Of a DNA stretch of 64,000 bases, positions 1 to 12,266 are shown in pieces (positions within the stretch are counted from its first letter, which is position 1; each line of letters begins with the position of its first letter). This DNA comes from Nematostella vectensis. Lineage: Eukaryota > Cnidaria > Anthozoa > Actiniaria > Edwardsiidae. The stretch covers positions 10,584,203-10,648,202 of the forward strand of contig NC_064037.1 in NCBI RefSeq assembly GCF_932526225.1. The letters run 5' to 3'. Below the pieces are notes generated by a model. The model saw only the letters and a program-made list of their open reading frames with translations, was not told the origin of the DNA and made no database searches. The position numbers were made by a program, and so were the translations under genes.

Positions 1-3000
1 GTGGCCGCAGTCGTTCCCCCCATCTTAAAATTGGCCAGTGCTCAGTTGAAGTGCGCACTCTACATTTGGGTGGGTTTTCCTACTCCGTCGATTTAAAAGA
101 CGAGCTGTTAGTTGTTTGTAACTTCGCGATCACGATATTGTTTTGAAATATATATTTTTTTTTTGAAAGAAGAAACCGTTGATATTGTACTTGTTAGCAA
201 TTTAACTACGGCTCGCTTCGTTTAATCGTTAGAGCATCCAATGACGCTTTTTTTGTGTCAAAAAATGCTGAAACTTTTTGGTAAAATGATGTCAGCAAGC
301 AAATTGATTATTTTTCAAAAGTACATTCCTCACAACTTAACGCAAACTTTGCGTCAAAATAACAACAGAAAATATTGGTATACTGCTACATATTCTAGAA
401 AAAGTCCTTGATTCAATCTGTGAGCTTAGCAGGGATTTACTGTCTTATGTCTCACATGAAGTTGACAAATCCAGCCGTCTTCTTTAAGCTGATTCGAGTG
501 TTCTGGAGTTCTTTTTTTCATTTTTTTTTTTTAAATCGCTAAGAAATGCACTTAAATCCAATAACCTTCTAACAAATATCTGGGAAATATTTCCAAAATT
601 CTGAGAAGCAATTGCCTATCAGAGCAGCCCGTGGATTTAGAATGTAAACATATGCCAAAGAACGCCACATCTGTTACTATACTTACTAAATAGAGGCTAT
701 AATCGGTAAATCAGTGGTACAATTAGGGAACGAGGAACATGCTTACATAAGAATAGAAAAGTCGGGGGAAGCTTGAAAAATACATAGTTTAACAATTATT
801 TTTCACCCAGTGCTAATATTCACACCCTTTTGTTCTTACATTTATCACCAGTCTTATCTAAATGTTGACTAGCCTTGATTAAGTTATCATATTAGTTGGT
901 ATTTTGGTAATGTTGCAGAGCCCTTGTAATTTGGCCTTTTTATCTGTGGGTATCTTTTAGGAACATAGTCCGAGACGAGTCTTTTGAGAAAACGGCCAAG
1001 CACTATGGTGTTAAGGCGAATGCAAAACGACAGCTTGGTCTTTGAGACAGCAATAGAATTCTATGAGTGAAAGTTATATTCTTTCAACAGGACTTCACAT
1101 CTGTTCTCATTAAGTACCGTATTCGGCAAGATAACATATATGGTTTTCCGTCGTTGATTAAGTGATTAATGTGATTGATTACGAATAACGTCATCAAGGG
1201 CTGCCATTTTTTAGCAAATAGACAAATCTAAATCGATAGTGAACATGGAATAACAGAGATTTTCGGAGTATAACCAAAGGTCCTTTTTATTAGTATTTTT
1301 TAGTATTGGGGAATATCTAAATGGCTAACGTTAGTGGTAGAAAGGAATTACATCAGCCTCGGGGCGAAAATAGCTTACCTTCGCACGCAAAAAATTACAG
1401 TAAACACAGGCCTGTCGCCAGGGGGCTGGGGGTTTGGAAGAACCTCCCAATCGACTGTAAGCTCCGCTCTAATGAAGCAGGCTAGACGAGCTACCTAAGA
1501 CGAAAATAATTGGCTAAGTTGGTAACTCGGCCCCGCTTAAAATCCTGGTGACGGGACTGTAAGCGATAGCTTTAATTTGAAACGCTTAAGATATTACGGT
1601 AGGACAGAGTAAAAAGATTAGAATATAACGTCAGGCCAGGTGGTTATTTCTAATGTCCCGTGCAGCACGGCCACTAGTGGCTTGTAGTTCAACACCGCTC
1701 GATTGACCAAGAAAAATATGATTTTGCCAAACCGACACCCCCAGCAATAGACAATAGATAGCAAGGCATTATCATCAAGTCATATACGAGAGCAATTGAC
1801 AGGGAAACGAGTGAGCAAAATGGGCCCTAATTCTCAGGAGAGATCCCGAAAACAGACAAGAATAAAGTGAGTCCACTAGAAAGTCTATTTTCTTTTATTT
1901 TTTCATCACTATACAAATTCTCTTGCGTACTAGAATACAGAGTGCTTGGGTTACCTGTGGTAAACAAAGTTGGAAATTATATTGAGGAATAAAATAAATA
2001 AGATAATTAATCTTACATAATAAAACTCACTGTCACTGTGAATATAAATATTTAAAATCATCGTTGCAAAAAAGCAGCAACAAATTGCTATTACAGTGTA
2101 GAAAAGACAACCTTTTTGTTGTTGATTTTCTCGAGTGAGAGTCGTCGGTCCGGAAATTTTTTTGTAACGACCGCGGTCGTTACAGCAGGATCTAGACCGC
2201 TCATAAGCCAATCCGCCAATCAGCGTGCGCCATTCCACCGGAAGTGGTTGATGGCATAGAATAAACTTCCTTAATAATGAGCTCAAAGGTTCCAAAAATA
2301 ACACTCTATATTATATGCCAACAACCACTCTGAAATCTGTCACTAACTAGATCGAATAAACATGAGGGGAAATTTCCACTGTACTTAGTTTTGAGAACAG
2401 TGACTGGAGTATGATCTTATAAGGGAGGGCGTAAGGGTTTTCGGTGATGCGATTTTTCGTATTTTATTCCGCAGTATTGCGGTTTCTCTAGACTGCGCTG
2501 TTTACGGTTATTGACTTATTGTTTTACGGTTTTGCGTTTTTTGGCGTTATTTTGTGCGGTTTTCGCACCCCGTACGGCCACCTCCTAATAGCGTGCGTGT
2601 CCAGAACGTTTTAACTTCTTAAAAGTACATGGAAACATTTCCAATACATGTATTTAGTTTTGAGGGTTTTGAGGAGTATGATCTTATAGCGTGTTGTGTC
2701 TGACTTCTGTAAAGTACTCTCATCTCTCCAATATATAACCTTCTGGTCTCAATTTAACACAAGGAGTAGAATGGTCAAGACTGAATTATCGGCGACGCTT
2801 AGTGTAACCTGGCAGACTTCTTAAGGGGGATTCAGATATCGGGCGGACGTCTTAAGAAAGATCGCCGCTATTTTTAAGGTATAACAAGTAAAAAGTAAAT
2901 AATGGCTTAACCCATTCCCATTGACGAGCACAACGGCGACTTGCTCTAATAGATCACGCGACTTTTGGGGTGATGGCAAACTAGCGCGCGCTTAGGCTTT

Positions 3001-3227
3001 TAGCGGCGAAATAACAATTACGAAATGCAACTCATTGAACGCTTACAAATAAGCCGGAAAGTTTATTTTTCAGAAAGGGCTTACTTTTACTTAAAGAAAT
3101 GTTTTTCGTCGTTCTCTGTCGTGAAAAATGGGGCTATTTCTGTGTTTTGCTTTGAATGCGCCATTCAATAAGGTTTGTGATCAGCTAGTGCAAGTTGTCG
3201 AGGTCTACTGTGATTAAGTGACTGCAT
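1..3227. other. gene-free region at left edge
   Basis: No conserved protein, splice-supported exon or RNA gene could be recognised. The longest open frame (1951-2304, minus, 117 aa) has a hydrophobic C-terminal half but no family signature. It ends in low-complexity AT-rich sequence and resembles dispersed repeat DNA more than a gene. Around 2430-2590 there is a GCGGTTTT-rich stretch that looks like a degenerate repeat. I see nothing else that can be supported. Confidence 0.5.
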
Positions 3228-3488
3228 TATAACCAAATAATCAGGTTGGGCGTCTCCTCAAATATAAACCAAGTATAGTAGCGATGGCTTAGAAGCATCC
3301 TAGTCTACTTTACAAGTTTAAAAACACTGAGGTGTACGGTGCTATGGGCTAAACTAGCTTGACTAGCTTATAAATTGAGCAGAGGGTATAACCAAATAAT
3401 CAGGTTGGGCGTCTCTTCAAATATAAACCAAGTATAGTAGCGATGGCTTAGAAGCATCCTAGTCTACTTTACAAGTTTATGAACACTG
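3228..3488. repeat. direct duplication of a ~100-bp segment
   Basis: A segment starting TATAACCAAATAATCAGG occurs at 3228-3329 and again at 3387-3488, offset 159 bp, with very few differences (for example CTCCTC versus CTCTTC). The copies are direct and separated by a short unrelated stretch. The near identity suggests a recent local duplication. No coding potential is visible. Confidence 0.85.
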
Positions 3489-3542
3489 TACAGTGCATGT
3501 GTACAGTGTACAGTGTACAGTGTACATGTGTACAGTGCATGC
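3485..3542. repeat. TGTACAG short tandem/palindromic repeat
   Basis: About 58 bp made of reiterated CAGTGTA/TGTACA motifs, so the tract is both tandem and self-complementary (TGTACA is palindromic). It directly follows the second copy of the duplicated segment. It could form a cruciform or be a small microsatellite. Confidence 0.8.
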
Positions 3543-3545
3543 TAT

Positions 3546-4844
3546 TAAGGGCAACTTGTCTGGCGTAAAAGGGGAAACGGTAGATATTAAAAGGGTGTCT
3601 TTAGACAGACTCGCACACCACGACCTTGGTCTACACAGTCAACAAAACCTCACCACACATTACTACATTTTCAAATTCATTAACTGTGAGGTCTATTACG
3701 ATTGGGTTAATAATCAAAGAAAGTCAACCTCACTAAATATAAAAGTGCCCCCTCGGCGCCATTCTTATTGTACTAGGGTTAATTACAGTCACAAATAAGT
3801 TATAGACGGTAACAGATCGTCTGGTTTGACAAAAGGTTGTTTTTTCTTCAAATAGTGGCTGGTAGTAGTGTTGCACCCATATTTCCCGACTGAAATAGAA
3901 AGTCAAGCCGCGAGACACCATAAATCATCGAGTCTGCTAAATCAAACAATTATGTTTTCCTACTGGTGATTTGAAGTGTTATCTGGTAAATACAGCCAAG
4001 GTTTATCTAGACCTCTTGCCAAGTTATCGTGCCATCGGTTTTGTTATCTGGGGATCGTTCTGATCTGGGGATCGCGCCAACTTCATACAAGGGAAAACTA
4101 CCGCGCGCTAATGCTTCCCTGTGAATAAGATCGTTAAAAATGCTTAAAGATATATGCATCATAACAAACAGATGTGGCACTTAGCAAGCAAAATATGACT
4201 GCCATCTTTATCGCATTGACACTGAGTAAGCGTGATCGAGTAATACAAACTGCAATTTCGCTGCAGGGTGCATGATCGCTCTCATGAATTGCTTCGCATG
4301 TTCACGGCCTGTAGGCAGATGTCGCGGAGTATATTTTAACGTGGTTAATGTAATCATCATAAGGCTAGGCGGGTTAGCATAACCACCCCCTCTTCCTCCT
4401 CGCGGGGAATAACCCCATGCCCCTTCCCCGTTCTTGATTAATATATGGCCAAACCGTACGTGCAAAATGAACTATAACTAATTTACAATGCTTGATGCAT
4501 TGTATAATAATATTGAAATGAAATAGCTCATCCCATATTAGTGCTTACGTTTAAAGGAAGATTAAAACCATGATAATATTCCTTTATCGGCTGCGCCGTT
4601 GTGCATCAGGTCTTTTTTATCCCACATGGTTTATGTTTTAGAATGTAAAGACATATCGCGCTGGTGCAAGCCATACATCAAGCTATGGAAGCGGTATCAC
4701 CTAAGCAAAACACAAACATGTGCGTTCCCATTCGCGAGGGACTTTTGCAATAAAACATGCGGCATTTGTGGTAAGTTGGCACTTTTCGTATTTACGAGGT
4801 ATTTATGGCGTCCAGTTCCGTTTTTCCTATTGAAAACCCTCAAT
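3546..4844. other. gene-free interval
   Basis: Only short open frames without family similarity occur here. No exon with plausible splice sites and a recognisable domain was found. Nothing further can be supported. Confidence 0.5.
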
Positions 4845-5177
4845 AGAGACATTTAGCTTCGCGTTTTTTCTTGGAAACGTCAAACCTCTGGGTGTCACGT
4901 GACAAGAACTTGTGGTCAAGTTTGCAGTCTGCGGTTTCGCGTTTTGACTTCAGGGTGTTCTTAATCATTTGACTCTTGAAATAATATATTTTTATTGACA
5001 ATTTGTACAATACCCTAACACTCTTGGCTCGGTTGAAGTCGAGCACATGTTTTGCACTTTTTCCCGCCAAATGTGCTAAACTACTTTTTCGCCAGTACGT
5101 CGAACTGCAAAACGGTAACGGCTAACCGCGGTTTTCCGTTTGCGGTTAATTCTGAAAACGCGATGCTAAATGTCTCT
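4845..5177. mobile_element. 333-bp non-autonomous inverted-repeat element (MITE)
   Basis: The left end reads AGAGACATTTAGCTTCGCGT and the right end is its inverted complement (GCGATGCTAAATGTCTCT) with one difference, giving terminal inverted repeats of about 24 bp. The trinucleotide AAT flanks both sides and may be a 3-bp target duplication. There is no transposase frame. The superfamily is unresolved; a 3-bp duplication would suit a PIF/Harbinger-like element, but the ends are not diagnostic. Confidence 0.75.
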
Positions 5178-5245
5178 AATTTAATGTATTTTTACCAGAG
5201 GGATTGATCGAATGCAACGACACTCCATATGGATGCTGCTGGGAC

Positions 5246-6750
5246 GAGGTTACGCCAAGAGGACCAAACGGCGAGTGCCCAAGTAAGTAAGGTTCCCTAA
5301 GAGGACCAAACGGCGAGTGCCCAAGTAAGTGAGGTTCCCTAAGAGGACCAAACGGCGAGTGCCCAAGTAAGTGAGGTTCCCTAAGAGGACCAAAAGGCGA
5401 GTGCCCAAGTAAGTGAGGTTCCCTAAGAGGACCAAACGGCGAGTGCCCAAGTAAGTGAGGTTCCCTAAGAGGACCAAACGGCGTGTGCCCAAGTAAGTGA
5501 GGTTCCCTAAGAGGACCAAACGGCGAGTGCCAAGTAAGTGAGGTTCCCTAAGAGGACCAAACGGCGAGTGCCCAAGTAAGTGAGGTTCCCTAAGAGGACC
5601 AAAAGGCGAGTGCCCAAGTAAGTAAGGTTCCCTAAGAGGACCAAAAGGCGAGTGCCAAGTAAGTGAGGTTCCCTAAGAGGACCAAACGGCGAGTGCCCAA
5701 GTAAGTGAGGTTCCCTAAGAGGACCAAAAGGCGAGTGCCAAGTAAGTGAGGTTCCCTAAGAGGACCAAACGGCGAGTGCCCAAGTAAGTGAGGTTCCCTA
5801 AGAGGACCAAACGGCGAGTGCCCAAGTAAGTAAGGTTCCCTAAGAGGACCAAACGGCGAGTGTCCAAGTAAGTGAGGTTCCCTAAGAGGACCAAACGGCG
5901 AGTGCCCAAGTGAGTGAGGTTCCCCAAGAGGACCAAAAGGCGAGTGCCCAAGTAAGTAAGGTTCCCTAAGAGGACCAAACGGCGAGTGCCCAAGTAAGTA
6001 AGGTTCCCTAAGAGGACCAAACGGCGAGTGCCCAAGTAAGTGAGGTTCCCTAAGAGGACCAAACGGCGAGTGCCCAAGTGAGTGAGGTTCCCCAAGAGGA
6101 CCAAAAGGCGAGTGCCCAAGTAAGTAAGGTTCCCTAAGAGGACCAAACGGCGAGTGTCCAAGTAAGTGAGGTTCCCTAAGAGGACCAAACGGCGAGTGCC
6201 CAAGTAAGTGAGGTTCCCTAAGAGGACCAAAAGGCGAGTGCCAAGTAAGTGAGGTTCCCTAAGAGGACCAAACGGCGAGTGCCCAAGTAAGTGAGGTTCC
6301 CTAAGAGGACCAAACGGCGAGTGCCAAGTAAGTGAGGTTCCCTAAGAGGACCAAGCGTTGAGTGCCAAGTAAGTGAGGTTCCCTATGAGGACCAAACGGC
6401 GAGTGCCCAAGTGAGTGAGGTTCCCTAAGAGGACCAAACGGCGAGTGCCCAAGTGAGTGAGGTTCCCTAAGAGGACCAAACGGCGAGTGCCCAAGTAAGT
6501 GAGGTTCCCTAAGAGGACCAAACGGCGAGTGTCCAAGTAAGTGAGGTTCCCTAAGAGGACCAAAAGGCGAGTGCCCAAGTAAGTAAGGTTCCCTAAGAGG
6601 ACCAAACGGCGAGTGCCCAAGTAAGTGAGGTTCCCTAAGAGGACCAAACGGCGAGTGCCCAAGTAAGTGAGGTTCCCTAAGAGGACCAAACGGCGAGTGC
6701 CCAAGTAAGTGAGGTTCCCTAAGAGGACCAAACGGCGAGTGCCCAAGTAA
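5246..6750. repeat. 42-bp minisatellite array, left part
   Basis: About 36 tandem units with a 42-bp period; a few are 41 bp through loss of one C. Each unit contains GAGTGCCCAAGTAAGTGAGG followed by TTCCCTAAGAGGACC. Because 42 is a multiple of three, long repetitive open frames appear on the minus strand (14-residue repeat); they are a by-product of the period and are broken whenever a 41-bp unit occurs. Each plus-strand unit carries GTAAGT, identical to the core U1 5' splice-site sequence; the minus strand carries TCCTCTTAG|G, an acceptor-like string. The array continues at 7546 after a LINE insertion. Confidence 0.95.
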
Positions 6751-7545
6751 TAATAAAATAATAATAATAAAGACTTTATTTAAAATGAGGGTGACACATA
6801 ATAGCATAGCTAATAAACTTGTGGCCCTCCCTTAAATATATAATATATACAAATCCGACTATGTTATAAGAATTCTAAAAATACTATATTAGAAATTAAC
6901 AATAAATAACAAAAATTATATGATAAAATGGTGCAAAAGACGCTGCTCCGAAAACGCCCTATCTCTTAGAGATTTCTTGAAGGGCCCAGGTTGTTCGATT
7001 CGCCTTGTTGTAATAGGGAGACTGTTCCAAAGGCGGGTGGCAGAAACGGAAAAAGTTCGCCCGCCCTCTGTCTCCCTACTGTATTTCGGGCAGCGTATAT
7101 TAAAATTTGCATAGCGGGTGGATCTACTATGTACAAAACTATTAAGATTCAGATGCTCGCTTAAAAATAAAGGTACATTGCCGTGTATCCGTTTATGTAC
7201 AAGAGCGCACTTACTAATTTTAAAATGTTCATATATAGGAATCCAGCCAAGTCTATTAAAAAGTTCCACAGAGGGTGCGCGCGGTTCCGCAAAAAGAATT
7301 ACTCTAGCTGCGCGTTTTTGTAACTTAAAAATTCTATATAAAGATTTGTTGTTGCACACGCTCCATACTGCGCTGCCATAATTAAAAATTGGTTGTATTA
7401 ACGCATCATAAAATTGCTTGCGTTGAGCTAACGGCAAAAACGATCTTATTTTTCTTAAAATTGCGATACGAGAGGCCACTTTTTTACAAATCTTTTCAAC
7501 ATGTCCATCAAACGAAAGTTCGAAAGTTCGCTATCTAAATCGAGT
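6751..7545 (-). mobile_element. 3' fragment of a non-LTR retrotransposon inserted in the 42-bp array
   Basis: A non-repeat segment interrupts the minisatellite. Read on the minus strand, it begins inside the coding region of a LINE reverse transcriptase (C-terminal part), runs through a short 3' UTR and ends in an AT-rich TTATTATTA-type tail at 6751-6772. The hexamer CCAAGT is present at both junctions, consistent with a short target duplication. The minisatellite itself contains this hexamer, so the duplication cannot be proved. The fragment is strongly 5' truncated, as is usual for LINE insertions primed on the target site. Confidence 0.85.
6916..7520 (-). pseudogene. C-terminal remnant of LINE reverse transcriptase polyprotein
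   Basis: The open frame encodes roughly the last 190 residues of a CR1/L2-type LINE ORF2. It has the post-catalytic thumb region (RKQFYDALIQPIFNYGSAVW, then KLQKRAARVI) and the conserved terminal block around RLWNSLP. The polymerase palm (YxDD) and endonuclease are absent, so it cannot be autonomous. The frame is uninterrupted, which suggests a fairly young insertion. Clade assignment within CR1/L2 is tentative. Confidence 0.8.
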
Positions 7546-8500
7546 CCAAGTGAGTGAGGTTCCCTAAGAGGACCAAACGGCGAGTGCCCAAGTAAGTGAG
7601 GTTCCCTAAGAGGACCAAACGGCGAGTGCTCAAGTAAGTGAGGTTCCCTAAGAGGACCAAACGGCGAGTGCCCAAGTAAGTGAGGTTCCCTAAGAGGACC
7701 AAACGGGGAATGCCCAAGTAAGTGAGGTTAAGAGGACCAAACGGCGAGTGCCCAAGTGAGTGAGGTTCCCTAGGAGGACCAAACGGCGAGTGCCAAGTAA
7801 GTAAGGTTCCCTAAGAGGACCAAAAGGCGAGTGCCCAAGTGAGTGAGGTTCCCTAAGAGGACCAAAAGGCGAGTGCCCAAGTAAGTAAGGTTCCCTAAGA
7901 GGACCAAACGGCGAGTGCCCAAGTAAGTGAGGTTCCCTAAGAGGACCAAACGGCGAGTGCCCAAGTAAGTAAGGTTCCCTAAGAGGACCAAACGGCGAGT
8001 GCCCAAGTAAGTGAGGTTCCCTAAGAGGACCAAACGGCGAGTGCCCAAGTAAGTGAGGTTCCCTAAGAGGACCAAACGGCGAGTGCCCAAGTGAGTGAGG
8101 TTCCCTAAGAGGACCAAACGGCGAGTGCCCAAGTAAGTGAGGTTCCCTAAGAGGACCAAACGGCGAGTGCCCAAGTAAGTGAGGTTCCCTAAGAGGACCA
8201 AAAGGCGAGTGCCCAAGTAAGTAAGGTTCCCTAAGAGGACCAAACGTCGAGTGCCAAGTAAGTGAGGTTCCCCTAGAGGACCAAAAGGCGAGTGCCAAGT
8301 AAGTGAGGTTCCCTAAGAGGACCAAACGGCGAGTGCCCAAGTAAGTGAGGTTCCCTAAGAGGACCAAACGGCGAGTGCCCAAGTAAGTGAGGTTCCCTAA
8401 GAGGACCAAACGGCGAGTTCCCAAGTGAGTGAGGTTCCCTAAGAGGACCAAACGGCGAGTGCCAAGTAAGTGAGGTTCCCTAAGAGGACCAAACGGCGAA
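7546..8500. repeat. 42-bp minisatellite array, right part
   Basis: About 23 further units of the same 42-bp repeat, with the same GTAAGT-containing core, resuming immediately after the LINE fragment. Units vary at the GTAAGT/GTGAGT position and at AAACGG/AAAAGG. The last unit breaks off at about 8500 in unique sequence. Confidence 0.95.
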
Positions 8501-9246
8501 GTGATTTTCTTTCAAAGTAGGTGGAGCAAAGTATTTTTATATCATCTCTGTTGTTTTCCTCCCAGGTTACACGACTATAACCATGATATCTAACATTTGA
8601 CATTTTTTTCCTCTTAGTGTGCCGGAATGTGTATTTAAGGTTTTGTCCGCGCTTTCGCCACATATGCGATCGAAGGAGAGTGCCCGGTATATATGGCCTG
8701 GGAGCGAGGTTCCGCCGCATATGCCCGGTCACGTGTAAGATGTGCGAGCAAGGCACGACCATTTTTAAACGCAAGTTCCGCGCCGGCAGGAAAGACAGAA
8801 GGTCCGGCAAGGCGAGGAAGCACTGAGCGTCACACCGAGCGTGCAATGTATTCACTTTGGGTGATACACTTTGGCGCGAGTCCGGGAAAACAAGATTTTA
8901 GGGGTTACTAATATTTTTCTTATGAATACTGTCATTGTGTGATAGAAAAGGGAGTTTTTTTTTTTTAATCTATTGTTAATAAAGAAGAATGGTTTGCAAA
9001 GAAACCGATAAATAAGATGACGAAAAGAGAAGATCAAAAACATATGTTTTCTCCTAAAATAGGAAAAAAAAACATGAAATGTGCCGTACTCATGAGGACA
9101 AGTGCGAATATGTATATTGATAAATACGATATTTTGAAAACATTATTAAAATTATAATTGTTGAGTGCAACCCGGCCCTGTGAAAAAAGCAGCTTGTCAC
9201 GAAGAAGGCTTTAACATGGGTATGTACATCCATCCTCACGAATACC
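8501..9246. other. gene-free spacer between two minisatellites
   Basis: Several overlapping short frames lie at 8617-8911 on both strands, but none resembles a known family and they are mutually shadowing in GC-richer DNA. No splice-linked coding exon is evident. Confidence 0.5.
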
Positions 9247-12200
9247 ACGTGACCAAACAAAAAGACAACCGAATGATCTGCTAGCGTGGATACCTCGGAT
9301 GTAACCAAACAAAATGCCCACCGTATCCTACCCTGTTAGCATGGATACCCCGGATGTAACCAAACAAAATGCCCACCGTATCCTACCCTGCTAGCGTGGA
9401 TACCCCGGATGTAACCAAACAAAATGCCCACCGTATCCTCCCCTGTTAGCGTGGATACCCCGGATGTAACCAAACAAAAAGGCAACCGAATGATCTGCTA
9501 ACGTGGATACCCCGGATGTTACCAAACAAAAAGGCCATCGTATCCTTTCCTGCTAGCGTGGATACCCCGGATGTAACAAAATGCCCACCGTATCCTACCC
9601 TGCTAGCGTGGATACCCCGGATGTAACCAAACAAAATACCCACCGTATCCTACCCTGTTAGAGTGGATACCCCTGATGTAACCAAACAAAATGCCCATCG
9701 TATCCTTCCCTGTTAGCGTGGATACTCCGGATGTAACCAACAAAATGACCACCGTATCCTACCCTGTTAGCGTGGATACCCCGGATGTAACCAAACAAAA
9801 TACCCACCGTATCCTACCCTGCTAGCGTGGATACCCCGGATGTAACCAAACAAAATGCCCACCGTATCCTACCCTGCTAGCGTGGATACCCCGGATGTAA
9901 CCAAACAAAATGCCTACCGTATCCTACCCTGCTAGCGTGGATACCCCGGATGTAACCAAACAAAATGCCCACAGTATCCTTCCCTGCTAGCGTGGATACC
10001 CCGGATGTAACCAAACAAAATGCCCACCGTATCCTACCCTGCTAGCGTGGATACCCCGGATGTAACCAAACAAAATACCCACCGTATCCTACCCTGTTAG
10101 AGTGGATACCCCGGATGTAACCAAACAAAATGCCCATCGTATCCTTCCCTGCTAGCGTGGATACCCCGGATGTAACCAAACAAAATGCCCACCGTATCCT
10201 TCCCTGTTAGCGTGGATACCCCGGATGTAACCAAACAAAATACCCACCGTATCCTACCCTGCTAGCGTGGATACCCCGGATGTAACCAAACAAAATACCC
10301 ACCGTATCCTACCCTGCTAGCGTGGATACCCCGGATGTAACCAAACAAAAAGGCAACCGTATCCTACCCTGTTAGCGTGGATACCCCGGATGTAACCAAA
10401 CAAAATACCCACCGTATCCTACCTTGTTAGCGTGGATACCCCGGATGTAACCAAACAAAATGCCCACCGTATCCTTCCCTGCTAGCATGGATACCCCGGA
10501 TGTAACCAAACAAAATACCCACCGTATCCTACCCTGCTAGCGTGGATACCCCGGATGTAACCAAACAAAATACCTACCGTATCCTACCCTGTTAGCGTGG
10601 ATACCCCGGATGTAACCAAACAAAAAGGCAACCGTATCCTACCCTGTTAGCGTGGATACCCCGGATGTAACCAAACAAAATACCCACCGTATCCCACCTT
10701 GTTAGCGTGGATACCCCGGATGTAACCAAACAAAATACCCACCGTATCCTACCCTGCTAGCGTGGATACCCCGGATGTAACCAAACAAAATACCCACCGT
10801 ATCCTACCCTGCTAGCGTGGATACCCCGGATGTAACCAAACAAAAAGGCAACCGTATCCTACCCTGCTAGCGTGGATACCCCGGATGTAACCAAACAAAA
10901 TACCCACCGTATCCTACCCTGTTAGAGTTGATACCCCGGATGTAACCAAACAAAATGCCCACCGTATCCTACCCTGTTAGCGTGGATACCCCGGATGTAA
11001 CCAAACAAAATACCCACCGTATCCTACCCTGCTAGCGTGGATACCCCGGATGTAACCAAACAAAAAGGCAACCGTATCCTACCCTGTTAGCGTGGATACC
11101 CCGGATGTAACCAAACAAAATACCCACCGTATCCTACCTTGTTAGCGTGGATATCCCGGATGTAACCAAACAAAATGCCCACCGTATCCTTCCCTGTTAG
11201 CGTGGATACCCCGGATGTAACCAAACAAAATGCCCACCGTATCCTTCCCTGTTAGCGTGGATACCCCGGATGTAACCAAACAAAATACCCACCGTATCCT
11301 ACCCTGCTAGCGTGGATACCCCGGATGTAACCAAACAAAATACCCACCGTATCCTACCCTGCTAGCGTGGATACCCCGGATGTAACCAAACAAAATACCG
11401 ACCGTATCCTACCCTGTTAGCGTGGATACCCCGGATATAACCAAACAAAATGCCCACCGTAACCTTCCCTGTTAGCGTGGATACCCCGGATGTAACCAAA
11501 CAAAATACCCACCGTATCCTACCCTGCTAGCGTGGATACCCCGGATGTAACCAAACAAAAAGGCAACCGTATCCTACCCTGTTAGCGTGGATACCCCGGA
11601 TGTAACCAAACAAAATGCCCACCGTATCCTTCCCTGTTAGCGTGGATACCCCGGATGTAACCAAACAAAATACCCACCGTATCCTACCCTGCTAGCGTGG
11701 ATACCCCGGATGTAACCAAACAAAATACCCACCGTATCCTACCCTGCTAGCGTGGATACCCCGGATGTAACCAAACAAAATACCTACCGTATCCTACCCT
11801 GCTAGCGTGGATACCCCGGATGTAACCAACAAAATGACCACCGTATCCTACCCTGTTAGAGTGGATACCCCGGATGTAACCAAACAAAATGCCCACCGTA
11901 TCCTACCCTGTTAGCGTGGATACCTCGGATGTAACCAAACAAAATGCCCACCGTATCCTACCCTGCTAGCGTGGATACCCCGGATGTAACCAAACAAAAT
12001 GCCCACCGTATCCTCCCCTGTTAGCGTGGATACCCCGGATGTAACCAAACAAAAAGGCAACCGAATGATCTGCTAACGTGGATACCCCGGATGTAACCAA
12101 ACAAAAAGGCCATCGTATCCTACCCTGCTAGCGTGGATACCCCGGATGAAACCAAACAAAAAGGCAACCGAATGATCTGCTAGCGTGGATACCCCGGATG

Positions 12201-12266
12201 TAACCAAATAAAAAGGCTATCGTATCCTTTCCTGCTAGCGTGGATACCCCGGATGTAACCAAATAA
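9247..12266. repeat. 55-bp minisatellite array (~55 units)
   Basis: Head-to-tail units with a 55-bp period; a few are 54 bp. Each contains GCTAGCGTGGATACCCCGGA and a GATGTAACCAAACAAAA stretch. Every unit can form a small hairpin: GTATCC and GGATAC are complementary and separated by 14 nt that contain the palindrome GCTAGC. Common variants are GTTAGC for GCTAGC and AAAGGCAACC for AATGCCCACC. Rare variant units (CGAATGATCTGCTAACG and TCCTCCCCTG) occur near both ends of the array. There is no long open frame through the array. Confidence 0.95.

Noticed and set aside
1951-2304. 117-aa minus-strand protein with hydrophobic tail
   Set aside because: No family similarity, no splice context, AT-rich; could be repeat-derived. 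Not supported as a gene.
5250-8451. Long minus-strand frames with a 14-residue repeat (LVLLGNLTYLGTRR)
   Set aside because: They follow solely from a 42-bp tandem period divisible by three, occur in several registers and break at 41-bp units.
9247-12266. CRISPR-like array
   Set aside because: Units are contiguous 55-bp repeats without unique spacers, in eukaryotic DNA; this is a minisatellite.
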